A stretch of DNA of 28,305 bases from a virus: the IMG/VR virus record IMGVR_UViG_3300021085_000159, positions 1-28,305 of that record, one strand, 5' to 3'. The position numbers and the translations under genes are program-made. This document shows, one piece after another, positions 8,455 to 16,952 of this stretch (positions are counted from its first letter, which is position 1; every line of letters begins with the position of its first letter). The notes below the pieces were generated by a model. It did not search any database and was not told where the DNA came from. It saw only the letters and a program-made list of their open reading frames with translations.

Positions 8455-10635
8455 TTAGTCTAAGTTTATAAAACTACTAGTGTTATATCTATTTATAGTG
8501 TTTTTATAATCGTTTTGTATAATATGTGAACCTAATTGTTCAATTGTAAGGTTCGAATTGAACCTATAGTTACTTTTATTAAATCTATCTTCTTTACTAT
8601 TAAAGTAGTTATTTGATCTTGCTTGATTTAAGTCATTAAGTAATATAATAAGTATTGCCTTAATATCTTTTGCTCTTAATTCTGTTACTGTAGTAGAACC
8701 TAAAGTAACTGATGGATCTAATACATAACCGTTACCAGGGTTAGTAATATTTATAGTAGTAATACCTGCAGGTAACATAAATGAATCTGCAACTGCATTA
8801 CTTCCACCGCCACCTGAGAAAGTTATTGTAGGTGGCTGTATATATCCACTGCCTTGTTTAGTTATATGTACCCCATCAACTTCACCTAGTTCATTAATAT
8901 TTGCAAATCCTTCTGCAGTTGTACCACTTGGTGGTGCTGAGAAAGTAACAGTTGGTCTTGATGAATAACCAGAACCACCTGATATAATTTTTACTCTTTC
9001 AACTCCAGTTGCTTCTAAATTAAACTGTGCAGTTGCCTGTACATTAGTGCTTAATAAGTTTCCGTCTGCATCTTTAGCAGTTGGTGTGCCTATTCTAATA
9101 ATAGGTGGTCTACGATATTGTTTCATAGATACCGATTCTGTTGGGAATGAAAGATTAGTAACTGTTCCCACACCACTGTTGGCTGCTACTGCCAATGAAG
9201 CAGTAGTATAACCTGTATTTGTTCCACCTATAGTAACTGACTCTATTTCACCAAGTGAATTAATTACTGGAGTTAATGTTGCATTACCACCTTCTGCAAT
9301 AGTAATACTAGGTGGAGAAGAAAATCCAAATCCGGGATTAATAACTTCAACATTTGTTATAGCACCACTTGATACTGTCGCAGATAGTACTGCGTTACGA
9401 TTAATTTTTGCTTCTGCAGTAGGAGTAAACATAGAAGCAAATGCCTCTACAAGTAATGGTAAATCTTCTGCACCGATCAAGCCTGGTTGAATACCTGGCA
9501 TAGATGATAATGTAAATCTATTAGCTCTATCACCTCCGTATACATTTACCAATTGATTAACAAGTAATCCCGTTTCTGGATTCTTAGTCTGAACTGTTAT
9601 ACCCTTTGAGGAATCTCCAAAAAACTGCCTTGTAAGTTGTAAAATAATTAAAATTTCTCCGAAGAATACAAATCCTGCAGGGTGTACTAATCTATTAAAT
9701 GTTGAGTCCCAATCTTTAAAGTTTCTACCAGTCTTAATTAGATAACTATATTTTTGGTATCTGTAACTATCTTGTAATCTAATTTTCTTTTCTGAAATAA
9801 AACCTTTAGTAGAAATAAATTGATTTGCATCTGAATCCCAATTACCTGATGAGGGAATAAGAGTGTTATCCCACGGCCGTGTTACTTCTACTTCATCTTC
9901 AAAGAATAGTCTAAAGAAAGTTGCAATAGAATCTTGTGAACCTCTTACTCTATAAAAGTCAATAATTCTTTTGTAAAGGGTTGCCTTATTAACTGTAACA
10001 TCTCTAGGAATGATTGCCGCAATTTCTTTTTGCATAAATCTAAGATATTCACTAGTAGGATCTGCATTATCATCTAAGTTTTTATCAATGTCCATTGCAT
10101 CTTCTAGTGCGTTAAGTACATAAGAAGGCCCTGGCCCTACCCAGTGTTTAATTGGAGTTGTAAGTGTTGCTGTCTGGCCATTATAAGAACCTAATCCAGT
10201 CACAGTAAATGTTTTACCGTGTTCCGTAGTAGATGCGGCCAGTGAACCAGGAAGCTCATTACCATTTGATATTTGAACATTAATTGAAGTTAGTGTAATA
10301 GTTGTAGTACCAATCTTTAAAGTACTATTACCGCCGTCATGGTCTGCAAAGAATTGAGTACCAGTTCCGTCTGGATCTGGATATCTAAAGACTGCTTTAC
10401 CATCTAAAATTCTATCAGTAAATGTTTCGGTATCTTGGTATATAAACTCGTTCATATTCATAAAATCATAATATGATTCCAAAAGTTTTTCAATACCTAC
10501 ATTACCATTTGAAGTATTAATACCATCTAAAATACCATCAGGAATTAATTGGCTTATTTGCAAGTCTTCTTTGGACTTTCTCTTTGAAGAAAATACCGAC
10601 TCTACATATCCGGGTGAATTATTATCTATTGACAT
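8455..10635 (-). CDS. Baseplate wedge protein in the gp7 position
   Basis: The protein has 726 residues. By order (gp25, gp6, this gene, gp8) it takes the place of T4 gene 7, the wedge initiator, but T4 gp7 is longer (about 1030 residues) and I cannot align them by eye. The N-terminal part (1-330) contains a helical segment with YLRFMQKEIAAIIPRD (197-212), YKRIIDFYRVRGSQDSIATF (221-240) and FEDEVEVTRPW (245-255), recurrent in baseplate proteins of marine T4-like phages. The C-terminal half holds about five Gly-rich beta repeats of the pattern V-x-I-x-x-x-G-x-G-Y-x-x-x-P-x-[VI]-T (415-485 and 544-647), closely resembling the insertion in gp8. It probably lies between gp6 and gp8 in the wedge. 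The gp7 assignment rests on synteny. Confidence 0.75.
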   Translation of the reverse strand: MSIDNNSPGYVESVFSSKRKSKEDLQISQLIPDGILDGINTSNGNVGIEKLLESYYDFMNMNEFIYQDTETFTDRILDGKAVFRYPDPDGTGTQFFADHDGGNSTLKIGTTTITLTSINVQISNGNELPGSLAASTTEHGKTFTVTGLGSYNGQTATLTTPIKHWVGPGPSYVLNALEDAMDIDKNLDDNADPTSEYLRFMQKEIAAIIPRDVTVNKATLYKRIIDFYRVRGSQDSIATFFRLFFEDEVEVTRPWDNTLIPSSGNWDSDANQFISTKGFISEKKIRLQDSYRYQKYSYLIKTGRNFKDWDSTFNRLVHPAGFVFFGEILIILQLTRQFFGDSSKGITVQTKNPETGLLVNQLVNVYGGDRANRFTLSSMPGIQPGLIGAEDLPLLVEAFASMFTPTAEAKINRNAVLSATVSSGAITNVEVINPGFGFSSPPSITIAEGGNATLTPVINSLGEIESVTIGGTNTGYTTASLAVAANSGVGTVTNLSFPTESVSMKQYRRPPIIRIGTPTAKDADGNLLSTNVQATAQFNLEATGVERVKIISGGSGYSSRPTVTFSAPPSGTTAEGFANINELGEVDGVHITKQGSGYIQPPTITFSGGGGSNAVADSFMLPAGITTINITNPGNGYVLDPSVTLGSTTVTELRAKDIKAILIILLNDLNQARSNNYFNSKEDRFNKSNYRFNSNLTIEQLGSHIIQNDYKNTINRYNTSSFINLD
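8490..8497 (-). promoter_or_regulatory. Probable T4-type late promoter for gp8
   Basis: TATAAATA on the minus strand lies within the last codons of the preceding gene, about 60 bases ahead of the gp8 start. This gives a leader of roughly 50 bases. It overlaps coding sequence, so chance cannot be excluded. Confidence 0.45.
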
Positions 10636-10636
10636 A

Positions 10637-12505
10637 TTATCTTAACCTAGAATTTACTGAGTAATCAATTGAGCCAGATGAACCTGCTGTAGATATTGTA
10701 TCTATCTGTCCTGTAATATCTACATAAGTTTGGTCTATATTAATTAACTGATCTCTTTTAGGAGCAATATCCAAAGAGTTAGGAGCAACAGTAATTCTTA
10801 TTGGAGTTGAATTACTAGAAGCACTAAAGTTTTCAAGTTTTATTTTACCCTTAGATGGTTCAATAAGTCCAGCATCTTGTATTACTGTAATATTTTGACC
10901 ATCTACAATTTTATAAACTATTACTTGTCTATTTGTAGAACCACTAATGGCAATATCTCCAAAGTAATGATCTGGGCCATCTATGTTAATTTTAAATGCA
11001 TTAGAACCAATTAAATAATTTGCAGAATCCCCTGTTTCATAAAATGGTGAAGCAAAGGATAGATTAAATACATTATCTATTGCATTAGTTCCTGCAGTAA
11101 TTGTTTGGAACATATAAGGTCTAATTGTTGAGTTAATGATTGCTGGATCTGCTGCATCAATTAATTTTAATAATTGTGAATGTCTAAAGACTCCATCGAA
11201 CTTATTTAAGTTATTAAAGTTATAATCTGATATTACATCTCTTACAACATTTGCTAATTCTATATTAGTTCTATCAGTAAGATTTGGATTATACTTAAAG
11301 AATACATCTAACTCCAAATGAGTAAAGTTTGGATCCACGATCTCGGGTGTAATAGAAACAATATTTTTACCTTTTAATACTGTATCCTTAATAGCAAGTT
11401 TTTCAGAATCTAAAAGAGTTTCTGCAGTAAGTGGTTTAATTGCAATGTAAACTGTACCGAAGTCAGGTGGATCATTATCTTCACCACCCCATGTTGATAT
11501 GGAAGAAATATTTGCAAAACCTTTAAGAATGATTGATCTATAATCTTCTGCTGTAACTGCTCTGTTCTGTGAAGTAAATGTTAGAGGAGCATTAAATCTG
11601 ATTGATTCTACCGACTCTTCTTCAACACCACCCGAAGAATTAGTAAGAGTAGTTACTGTATTAGTGAATACTCCAGTTAATTGTGGAATAGTTCCTGTAA
11701 AGGTAAATCTATCTGCACCATTTGCAGCTTCACCATCGGTATAGATATAATCAAGAGTTACAATATTATCATTAACTGGTTTCTTACCTGTAATACCATC
11801 TCCGAAATATACTTCAAATTTACCATTAGGATTTTCCTGTAAGTAATAAACTTGAGATTTAGAATTTACATTAATAAGTGATTCAAATCGTGTGTAAATA
11901 TTATACGCAGTTGATTTTTCGTTGTCTTGTACTCTTACTCTTAATGTGCTTGTATCTGCATCACTATCTGCAAGTTGAAATTTCTGATTATCTATATCAT
12001 TATCAACTCTATATAATAGTGTTTTAAATACACCCTGAGTGAGTTCAATATTATTAAAAGTATATGTATTATTTGTAGAATTTAATTGAGCAGAGTAGTT
12101 TTGAGAAACTGCAAAATCATACTTAGTACCACTAATGTTTGATTGGAACTTTGTGCCTCTTTTAAGAATAAGTGTTTCTGGTCTTATATTTTCGAATGCA
12201 GCATTAACAGTAAAGTTAATTGTGGCCCTAGAAGCCAGTTTAGATCTGGGTGTATACCCTAAAAGTTTAGCACGAGTAACTACATTGCCTCTAATTTGTG
12301 CTGAGTCTAAGAATGCTTCGTTTAGTGCATAGTGTGCTGCCATCGCATTGTAATGTGTATTATATGCAAGAACATCTAAGAGAACACTAAGGCTACTCCC
12401 TTCAAAATTAAAATCATTAAATTGATCTTGATTCTTTAAATAATTTTTTAGATTATCCTTTATCTGATCAAAATCTAATTCTGTTACGTTTAAATTACTG
12501 GCCAT
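10637..12505 (-). CDS. gp6: Baseplate wedge protein gp6 (baseplate J-like)
   Basis: The protein has 622 residues (T4 gp6 660). The N-terminus has the recognisable gp6 pattern: LKNQDQFNDFNFEGSSLSVL, then LAYNTHYNAMAAHYALNEAF (47-66), DSAQIRGNVVTRAKLLGYTP and RASRATINF-like beta strands, followed by VYFGDG near 235. gp6 forms the inner ring that joins the wedges around the hub and corresponds to baseplate protein J of simpler phages. The gene begins six bases after the gp25 stop with an AAGGTAA ribosome site inside the gp25 terminus. Its own stop overlaps the ribosome binding region of the next gene. Order gp25-gp6 matches the functional module seen in most contractile systems. Confidence 0.93.
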   Translation of the reverse strand: MASNLNVTELDFDQIKDNLKNYLKNQDQFNDFNFEGSSLSVLLDVLAYNTHYNAMAAHYALNEAFLDSAQIRGNVVTRAKLLGYTPRSKLASRATINFTVNAAFENIRPETLILKRGTKFQSNISGTKYDFAVSQNYSAQLNSTNNTYTFNNIELTQGVFKTLLYRVDNDIDNQKFQLADSDADTSTLRVRVQDNEKSTAYNIYTRFESLINVNSKSQVYYLQENPNGKFEVYFGDGITGKKPVNDNIVTLDYIYTDGEAANGADRFTFTGTIPQLTGVFTNTVTTLTNSSGGVEEESVESIRFNAPLTFTSQNRAVTAEDYRSIILKGFANISSISTWGGEDNDPPDFGTVYIAIKPLTAETLLDSEKLAIKDTVLKGKNIVSITPEIVDPNFTHLELDVFFKYNPNLTDRTNIELANVVRDVISDYNFNNLNKFDGVFRHSQLLKLIDAADPAIINSTIRPYMFQTITAGTNAIDNVFNLSFASPFYETGDSANYLIGSNAFKINIDGPDHYFGDIAISGSTNRQVIVYKIVDGQNITVIQDAGLIEPSKGKIKLENFSASSNSTPIRITVAPNSLDIAPKRDQLINIDQTYVDITGQIDTISTAGSSGSIDYSVNSRLR

Positions 12506-12509
12506 ATTA

Positions 12510-12959
12510 TTACCTTAATCTTCTTAGAACAATGTCTAGCTTTTGTATTTCATTGTTCTCTTTTATTCTAAATTTTATAGTGATATCATATTTATTTTCT
12601 ACTTCATTGCCCTTAACACTTATTTTTAAAATATTTACTCTTGCTTCCTTTTTAACAATCGCACTAATAATATCTTCCATAGTAGTTTCTGTAAGAAAGT
12701 TTATAGGTTCAAAAAGTAAAGCTCTTAGATTGCCACCTAAGTTTCTCTGGAATGGTCTTTCGAATGTATCTGTGTTAAGTAAGTTTTTTAATGAATTCTT
12801 TATTGCTCTATCATCTTTTAGTGGCATTATATCCTTTTTAAATGGATGTAGTGCAAGTGAAAGGTCTAAATCACTGTAACCTTTCTTATTGGCGATAGTA
12901 GATGCACCACCAGGGTAGTCCGATAAAATTCTATTACTTCTGTTATTTTCTTCTGCCAT
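12510..12959 (-). CDS. gp25: Baseplate wedge protein gp25
   Basis: The protein has 149 residues (T4 gp25 132) and belongs to the GPW/gp25 family. Family marks are the N-terminal YSDLDLSLALHP (28-39), AIKNSLKNLLNTDTFERPF (52-70) and the core NLGGNLRALLFEP (73-85) that includes the conserved Glu-Pro. gp25 joins gp6 and gp53 in the core wedge bundle and contacts the sheath initiator interface. No good ribosome binding site lies within the 12 bases before the ATG. A TATAAATA octamer sits five bases upstream, which would start a transcript exactly at the A of ATG. Confidence 0.95.
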   Translation of the reverse strand: MAEENNRSNRILSDYPGGASTIANKKGYSDLDLSLALHPFKKDIMPLKDDRAIKNSLKNLLNTDTFERPFQRNLGGNLRALLFEPINFLTETTMEDIISAIVKKEARVNILKISVKGNEVENKYDITIKFRIKENNEIQKLDIVLRRLR

Positions 12960-12964
12960 ATACT

Positions 12965-12972
12965 TATTTATA
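12965..12972 (-). promoter_or_regulatory. T4-type late promoter abutting the gp25 start
   Basis: TATAAATA on the minus strand is in the 32-base gap before gp25. Counting the octamer as -13 to -6, as in T4, +1 falls at 12959, the first base of the gp25 ATG. The message would be leaderless. Position in an intergenic gap supports a real promoter. Confidence 0.6.
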
Positions 12973-12991
12973 ACGCCTTAGTATGAGAATG

Positions 12992-14305
12992 TTAATCAAT
13001 AACTAATAAAGTTAGTCCTGCAGTTGGCTGTGAATCGAGTGTTACACTACTTGCGTTATGAGTAAACCCTGTTGTTAACTTCACACCATCCAAAAATACT
13101 AAGCCGCTTCCCCCTGTTGGTCCGTATTCAGTTTTATTATTTTCTGTGGTAAATTGATAAGTTTCTGCAGTACTTGTATTTGCAGCAGACTTAAAACTAT
13201 CACCTACATTTGATCCTTCTGTGCCTAAAGTAGCCGCTCCTGTAGTTACTAAACCATTAAGAATAAAATCGCCATCTAATGTTATAGTGCTTGGCATTCC
13301 AATTAACTTCATAAAGTCACAGAAATCAAATGTTACCCAATCTAAAATGGCACCTAAACCAATAGCATCTAGGAACTTCTTTACCTTCTCTAACCATTCC
13401 ATTATTAAATACTTAGGGAATTCTTCTATAAAATTTGTAGCCCTAGTAATTAATCTTTCTTTTTGTCTCTCTGGATTTTCAAGGTATTCATTTGGTTCAC
13501 CACCTAAAATATCAATAATACTAAATCCTGCAATATTTATTTCTCTTAGTTTATCTATGATCTGTCCTTCAATCTCTGCTCTTAAATCTGCAGGCGCATC
13601 ATCAAGTTGTTGCTGTAAGTCTTCAATAACTTCGTTGATTATTTCTTCAATATCTAAAGTTAATATTGCAGGTAATGAAGGAAGTCCAAGAGCATCCCAT
13701 ATCTCTTTAAACATATCAATCAATTTACCTGCTGCACTATATATGAGTTTAAGTGCACCTTGATTTAGTTGTGACATTATATAATCCCAAATAGATTCGG
13801 CCTTAAATTCTGGAGACTCTAGTGTACTATCTTCACCATATCTTCTTAACTGTTTAGGAAGTAGTGCATCTAGGTCATCTAATTTTTCTGATACCTCTAA
13901 TTTTAATTCGGCCCTATAAGCAGAATCTTCAAATATTCTTAGTATATCTATTTTAAGACCCAGTATAGGAATTATAAAATCTATAGGTATTACTTTTGCA
14001 ATGATCTCTAATATTTTTACTTGAGGAAAAAGATGGTACTCTTCTATGAGTGCAGTAATTCTTCTTTCCCATTCTATCTCTGGTATTTCTATTGTAGGAT
14101 AAATTGGATTAGTTACAGAAATAGGATAGTTACCTAGAGCCTTTTCTACAGTCTCTAAGATTTCCATGATCTTATCTGCTTCATCTTGTTTACCAGATAA
14201 CGCCAAAAGATTTGCAATATTTAATACTTCAGTAAATGTATTTGCCAAATCAGCAGGTTTGGGTAATAAGACCTTAGCGCATGGGATCTCTATTTCTGTG
14301 GTCAT
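12992..14305 (-). CDS. Unrecognised structural protein between gp5 and gp25
   Basis: The protein has 437 residues. It is largely alpha-helical and acidic from 10 to about 330, with many Ile/Leu/Glu-rich segments (EEIINEVIEDLQQQLDDAP around 215-240). It then has a distinct C-terminal beta-type domain (about 340-437) rich in Gly/Thr/Ser, ending in VTLDSQPTAGLTLLVID. The start overlaps the gp5 stop in TAATG. Location inside the hub-and-wedge block strongly suggests a virion baseplate component. T4 has no obvious counterpart between genes 5 and 6, although gp28 of the distal hub is a conceivable functional analogue. I do not recognise the family, so no function is assigned beyond probable baseplate protein. 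Confidence 0.6.
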   Translation of the reverse strand: MTTEIEIPCAKVLLPKPADLANTFTEVLNIANLLALSGKQDEADKIMEILETVEKALGNYPISVTNPIYPTIEIPEIEWERRITALIEEYHLFPQVKILEIIAKVIPIDFIIPILGLKIDILRIFEDSAYRAELKLEVSEKLDDLDALLPKQLRRYGEDSTLESPEFKAESIWDYIMSQLNQGALKLIYSAAGKLIDMFKEIWDALGLPSLPAILTLDIEEIINEVIEDLQQQLDDAPADLRAEIEGQIIDKLREINIAGFSIIDILGGEPNEYLENPERQKERLITRATNFIEEFPKYLIMEWLEKVKKFLDAIGLGAILDWVTFDFCDFMKLIGMPSTITLDGDFILNGLVTTGAATLGTEGSNVGDSFKSAANTSTAETYQFTTENNKTEYGPTGGSGLVFLDGVKLTTGFTHNASSVTLDSQPTAGLTLLVID

Positions 14306-15561
14306 TAAACTGTTCCAAAGATAGTTAATCCAACAACTTGGCCACCGGCATCACGTAATGAATCTCTAAACGCAATGTTTTGTTCACCAGGTTTTAAATA
14401 AGCATCATCTCTAACTGCAGAGAAGTTTTGCCAAGATTTATTTACACCAGATAAGTTAGCCTTTATTGCGGCAGATACTTCATCTCCAGTATTAACTGTC
14501 ATATTTCTAAACGGCCCTGTTGGCCCTCTATTATACTTAGTGCCCATAACTCCAGAAAATTGTGGAATGTAATTACCATTTTTTGTATAAACCTGAGTAA
14601 CAACTCCAGTAATAGTGGTATTTCCTCCATAATTATTTCTTACTCTATTTAATACAACACCTACCACAGAAGCACGTTCTTTCGCATTTGGAGATGCCTC
14701 ACTAGCAGCAGTTCTTATTAAGTAATTATAATCACTATCTGTAATACCATAGTCGCCACCTAAGTATTCTATAATCGCATCTTTAGTATCTTGATCAGGT
14801 ACGTATTGATCAACTTCAAAGTTACCGACTAAAGCGCCTACATCTATATCATCTTGTGAAGGATTTGAATTTGATCTAGGTATTGCAAGACCAGGAGCTC
14901 TCTTTGCATTATTAAGAGAAAGTGTACCTGCGTTCATCTTAATTCTACCACCACCTGTTGCCGATAAATTAATATCAGCACCTGTTGTTTGTATATACAC
15001 GGGAGAGGTTGCAGATGGTTCAATTGAAATATAATTTTGGCCATCAAGTCCTAGTTTATCTCTTAATCTAATAATTTGAGAATTACTTTGTATATCTACT
15101 CCGCCATACTCATCCATAGATATTCTTGAATTGTTAGTGCCATGGAATATTTCAACCTTTTCTCTACCATCAGAGTTGTTAAATCTTATTCTATGACCTG
15201 CTTTAGTTTTTATGTACTTATCATCATAATCACCATTATGCTCAAGTGGCGCGTCTCTAACACCCGCAGTCTGAGATGCAATAGAACCCATAACTAGAGG
15301 GTCTTGTGCAGAGGGGCCATCTCTAAAGAATCCAACGACCCAAGAACCAATCTCTAATTGATGATTAGTAGAATTACCTTGCATCGATGCTGTATCACAT
15401 GGCATCATAACTGTCGCCCATGGTAGATCATCTACATTTACTTCTGTATCATAAAAACCTAAACACCTTACTTTTACCCTATTCATATATTCTGGGTCTT
15501 GTACATCTTCCACAATACCTGTAAACCAAGTAAACTGTTGCCCTATAAACTCATCACTCAT
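14305..15561 (-). CDS. gp5: Baseplate hub/spike protein gp5 with C-terminal SleB-like hydrolase domain
   Basis: The protein has 418 residues (T4 gp5 575). Residues about 8-98 form the gp5 OB-fold: FTWFTGIVEDVQDPEYMNRV, VRCLGFY, LPWATVMMP and GSWVVGFFRDGPSAQDPLVMG. Residues about 120-215 show alternating beta strands (RIRFNNSDGREKVEIFHG, DIQSNSQIIRLRD, INLSATGGGRIKMNAG) like a short spike beta-helix. Residues about 270-410 resemble cell wall hydrolases of the SleB/Hydrolase_2 type: LIRTAASEASPNAKERASVV followed by VVLNRVRN, with Glu288 the likely catalytic acid. In T4 the lysozyme lies between OB-fold and helix and belongs to another family. The protein would pierce the outer membrane and open peptidoglycan. 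It is coupled by TAATG to genes on both sides. Confidence 0.88.
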   Translation of the reverse strand: MSDEFIGQQFTWFTGIVEDVQDPEYMNRVKVRCLGFYDTEVNVDDLPWATVMMPCDTASMQGNSTNHQLEIGSWVVGFFRDGPSAQDPLVMGSIASQTAGVRDAPLEHNGDYDDKYIKTKAGHRIRFNNSDGREKVEIFHGTNNSRISMDEYGGVDIQSNSQIIRLRDKLGLDGQNYISIEPSATSPVYIQTTGADINLSATGGGRIKMNAGTLSLNNAKRAPGLAIPRSNSNPSQDDIDVGALVGNFEVDQYVPDQDTKDAIIEYLGGDYGITDSDYNYLIRTAASEASPNAKERASVVGVVLNRVRNNYGGNTTITGVVTQVYTKNGNYIPQFSGVMGTKYNRGPTGPFRNMTVNTGDEVSAAIKANLSGVNKSWQNFSAVRDDAYLKPGEQNIAFRDSLRDAGGQVVGLTIFGTV

Positions 15562-16952
15562 TAGCTATTTTCTCCACTATCATCATTTACATCAATATCT
15601 ACTGCAGTAGAATCCCTTACGACTGTAACCTTTTGTAAAAACTTGTCTTGAAATTCTCTTAGAATATTGGTAACTAAATATTTTCCACTTATATATTTAT
15701 TAAATGTCCCTGTATTTAGTTCACCCTCTTCATTTGTATTGGAACTCGAACCTATAATGTTAAGATTTATAACTTGACCTACTTGTAAGTCTAAGTCACC
15801 TGCCAAAGAAAGTACATACTGATAACTCTTTAAGTTTGCTAAAATAGAATTAACTTCAGACTTACTAGAATCTTCGTGCATATTTTGTGCATTTTCATCA
15901 GAAGTTTGGAATGACATACTATTCTTTGAAATATAATATGTCTTTGAATCCAATGTTTCTTCATATTTTTCTTGTGCTGAAAATGGTTTTTGAGATTCGA
16001 GTGTTTTATTTTCTCCAGTACCTTTATGAGTAAATGGAGTATTAGTATGTGTCTTTGTGCTAATATCAATATGTTGAAGAGAAGATGCATATGCTCCTTC
16101 TTGAACGGCAATAAATTTTGAAGAACCAGATCTTGAACTTAAATTTCTAATAAGTTCTCGTTCTTCATTAAATGTTTGTGTGTCTTGAGCCGATACTCCC
16201 GGCTTATAGATGTATGTAAAATATTCTTTATTTTCTTTTCCATCTTCCAATAGTTTTTTATATGATTTGAAATGTAATATTCCATCACTTGTTTGGTATA
16301 AGAAAAGTGGGGTCTGACTATCGTGTGAGTGTTTTCTTAACCAATTCATTGCGTTTCTAGGCTTTAATCTAGGGTATATACCTTTAATAATATTAACGCC
16401 GTCTGTTTGTATCTCTAACTTATCAGATGGTATTTTAAGATCACCAGTACAAATGTTTTTTACAAGAGTCCCTATAGATCCATTAAAACTTCTTTTAAGT
16501 AATAACTTATTTGCTTCATGAACGTGTTCTGTAACACAATTAAATGAATAAGTTAATACACCATCTCTTGCTCTTGCCAGATTTTGTACTTCTATTATTC
16601 TTAAATCTAATTTAATTTCTTGCGTTTCTGAAAGTGGAGATAGACCATCAGTAAGTTTAGGAGGCATCTTTCTAGTTACTGTAAGTTTTATTTTTTCATC
16701 ACCAGTGATTTTATATTTATTATAATAACCATTAGTATCACCAATGGAAAGTCTTACAGTAATTTCTTGTAGCCCTAAGTCTTCTGTAATAGTAAAGAAC
16801 TGTACTAAACTACTAATATCAACTTCGGAATCTGCAGAAACTTCTCCGTACTTATGGACATATAGTTTTGCTGAATAAACATAACCAGTTGCGGTTACGT
16901 TAGTCGCGGCACTATTGACTATGCCTCCAGCCTGAACTCCATCATTATTCAT
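15561..16952 (-). CDS. Probable baseplate hub protein, gp27-like
   Basis: The protein has 463 residues (T4 gp27 391). It is placed immediately ahead of gp5, its partner in the (gp27)3-(gp5)3 hub of T4, and overlaps it in TAATG. The sequence has the beta-rich character of hub proteins: SLVQFFTITEDLGLQEITVRL near 47-67, KLDLRIIEVQNL near 115-126, then an alpha/beta region MNWLRKHSHDSQTPLFLYQT near 202-222 like the second tube-type domain. The C-terminal part QVINLNIIGSS and ISGKYLVTNILREFQD (about 390-440) resembles the terminal strands of tail hub proteins of many contractile systems. No motif is diagnostic. The call rests on position, size and general pattern. Eight bases overlap the gp53 end. 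Confidence 0.65.
   Translation of the reverse strand: MNNDGVQAGGIVNSAATNVTATGYVYSAKLYVHKYGEVSADSEVDISSLVQFFTITEDLGLQEITVRLSIGDTNGYYNKYKITGDEKIKLTVTRKMPPKLTDGLSPLSETQEIKLDLRIIEVQNLARARDGVLTYSFNCVTEHVHEANKLLLKRSFNGSIGTLVKNICTGDLKIPSDKLEIQTDGVNIIKGIYPRLKPRNAMNWLRKHSHDSQTPLFLYQTSDGILHFKSYKKLLEDGKENKEYFTYIYKPGVSAQDTQTFNEERELIRNLSSRSGSSKFIAVQEGAYASSLQHIDISTKTHTNTPFTHKGTGENKTLESQKPFSAQEKYEETLDSKTYYISKNSMSFQTSDENAQNMHEDSSKSEVNSILANLKSYQYVLSLAGDLDLQVGQVINLNIIGSSSNTNEEGELNTGTFNKYISGKYLVTNILREFQDKFLQKVTVVRDSTAVDIDVNDDSGENS

Noticed and set aside
8748-8755. TATAAATA on the minus strand inside the gp7-position gene
   Set aside because: It lies deep in coding sequence, over 300 bases from the next start, and octamers of this composition are expected by chance in such A+T-rich DNA.
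12532-12879. Hydrophobic 115-codon plus-strand frame resembling a membrane protein
   Set aside because: It is the antisense of gp25, whose family motifs are certain; the hydrophobicity follows from complementing Lys/Asn/Glu codons.
13221-13763. Open frame of 180 codons on the plus strand
   Set aside because: It lies wholly antisense to the 437-residue gene, is biased to Ser/Ile/Lys as expected from the opposite strand, and has no ribosome site or coupled neighbours.
15839-16111. 90-codon minus-strand frame inside the gp27-like gene
   Set aside because: It is an out-of-frame shadow within a well-supported gene, rich in Ile/His/Lys, with no start signal.
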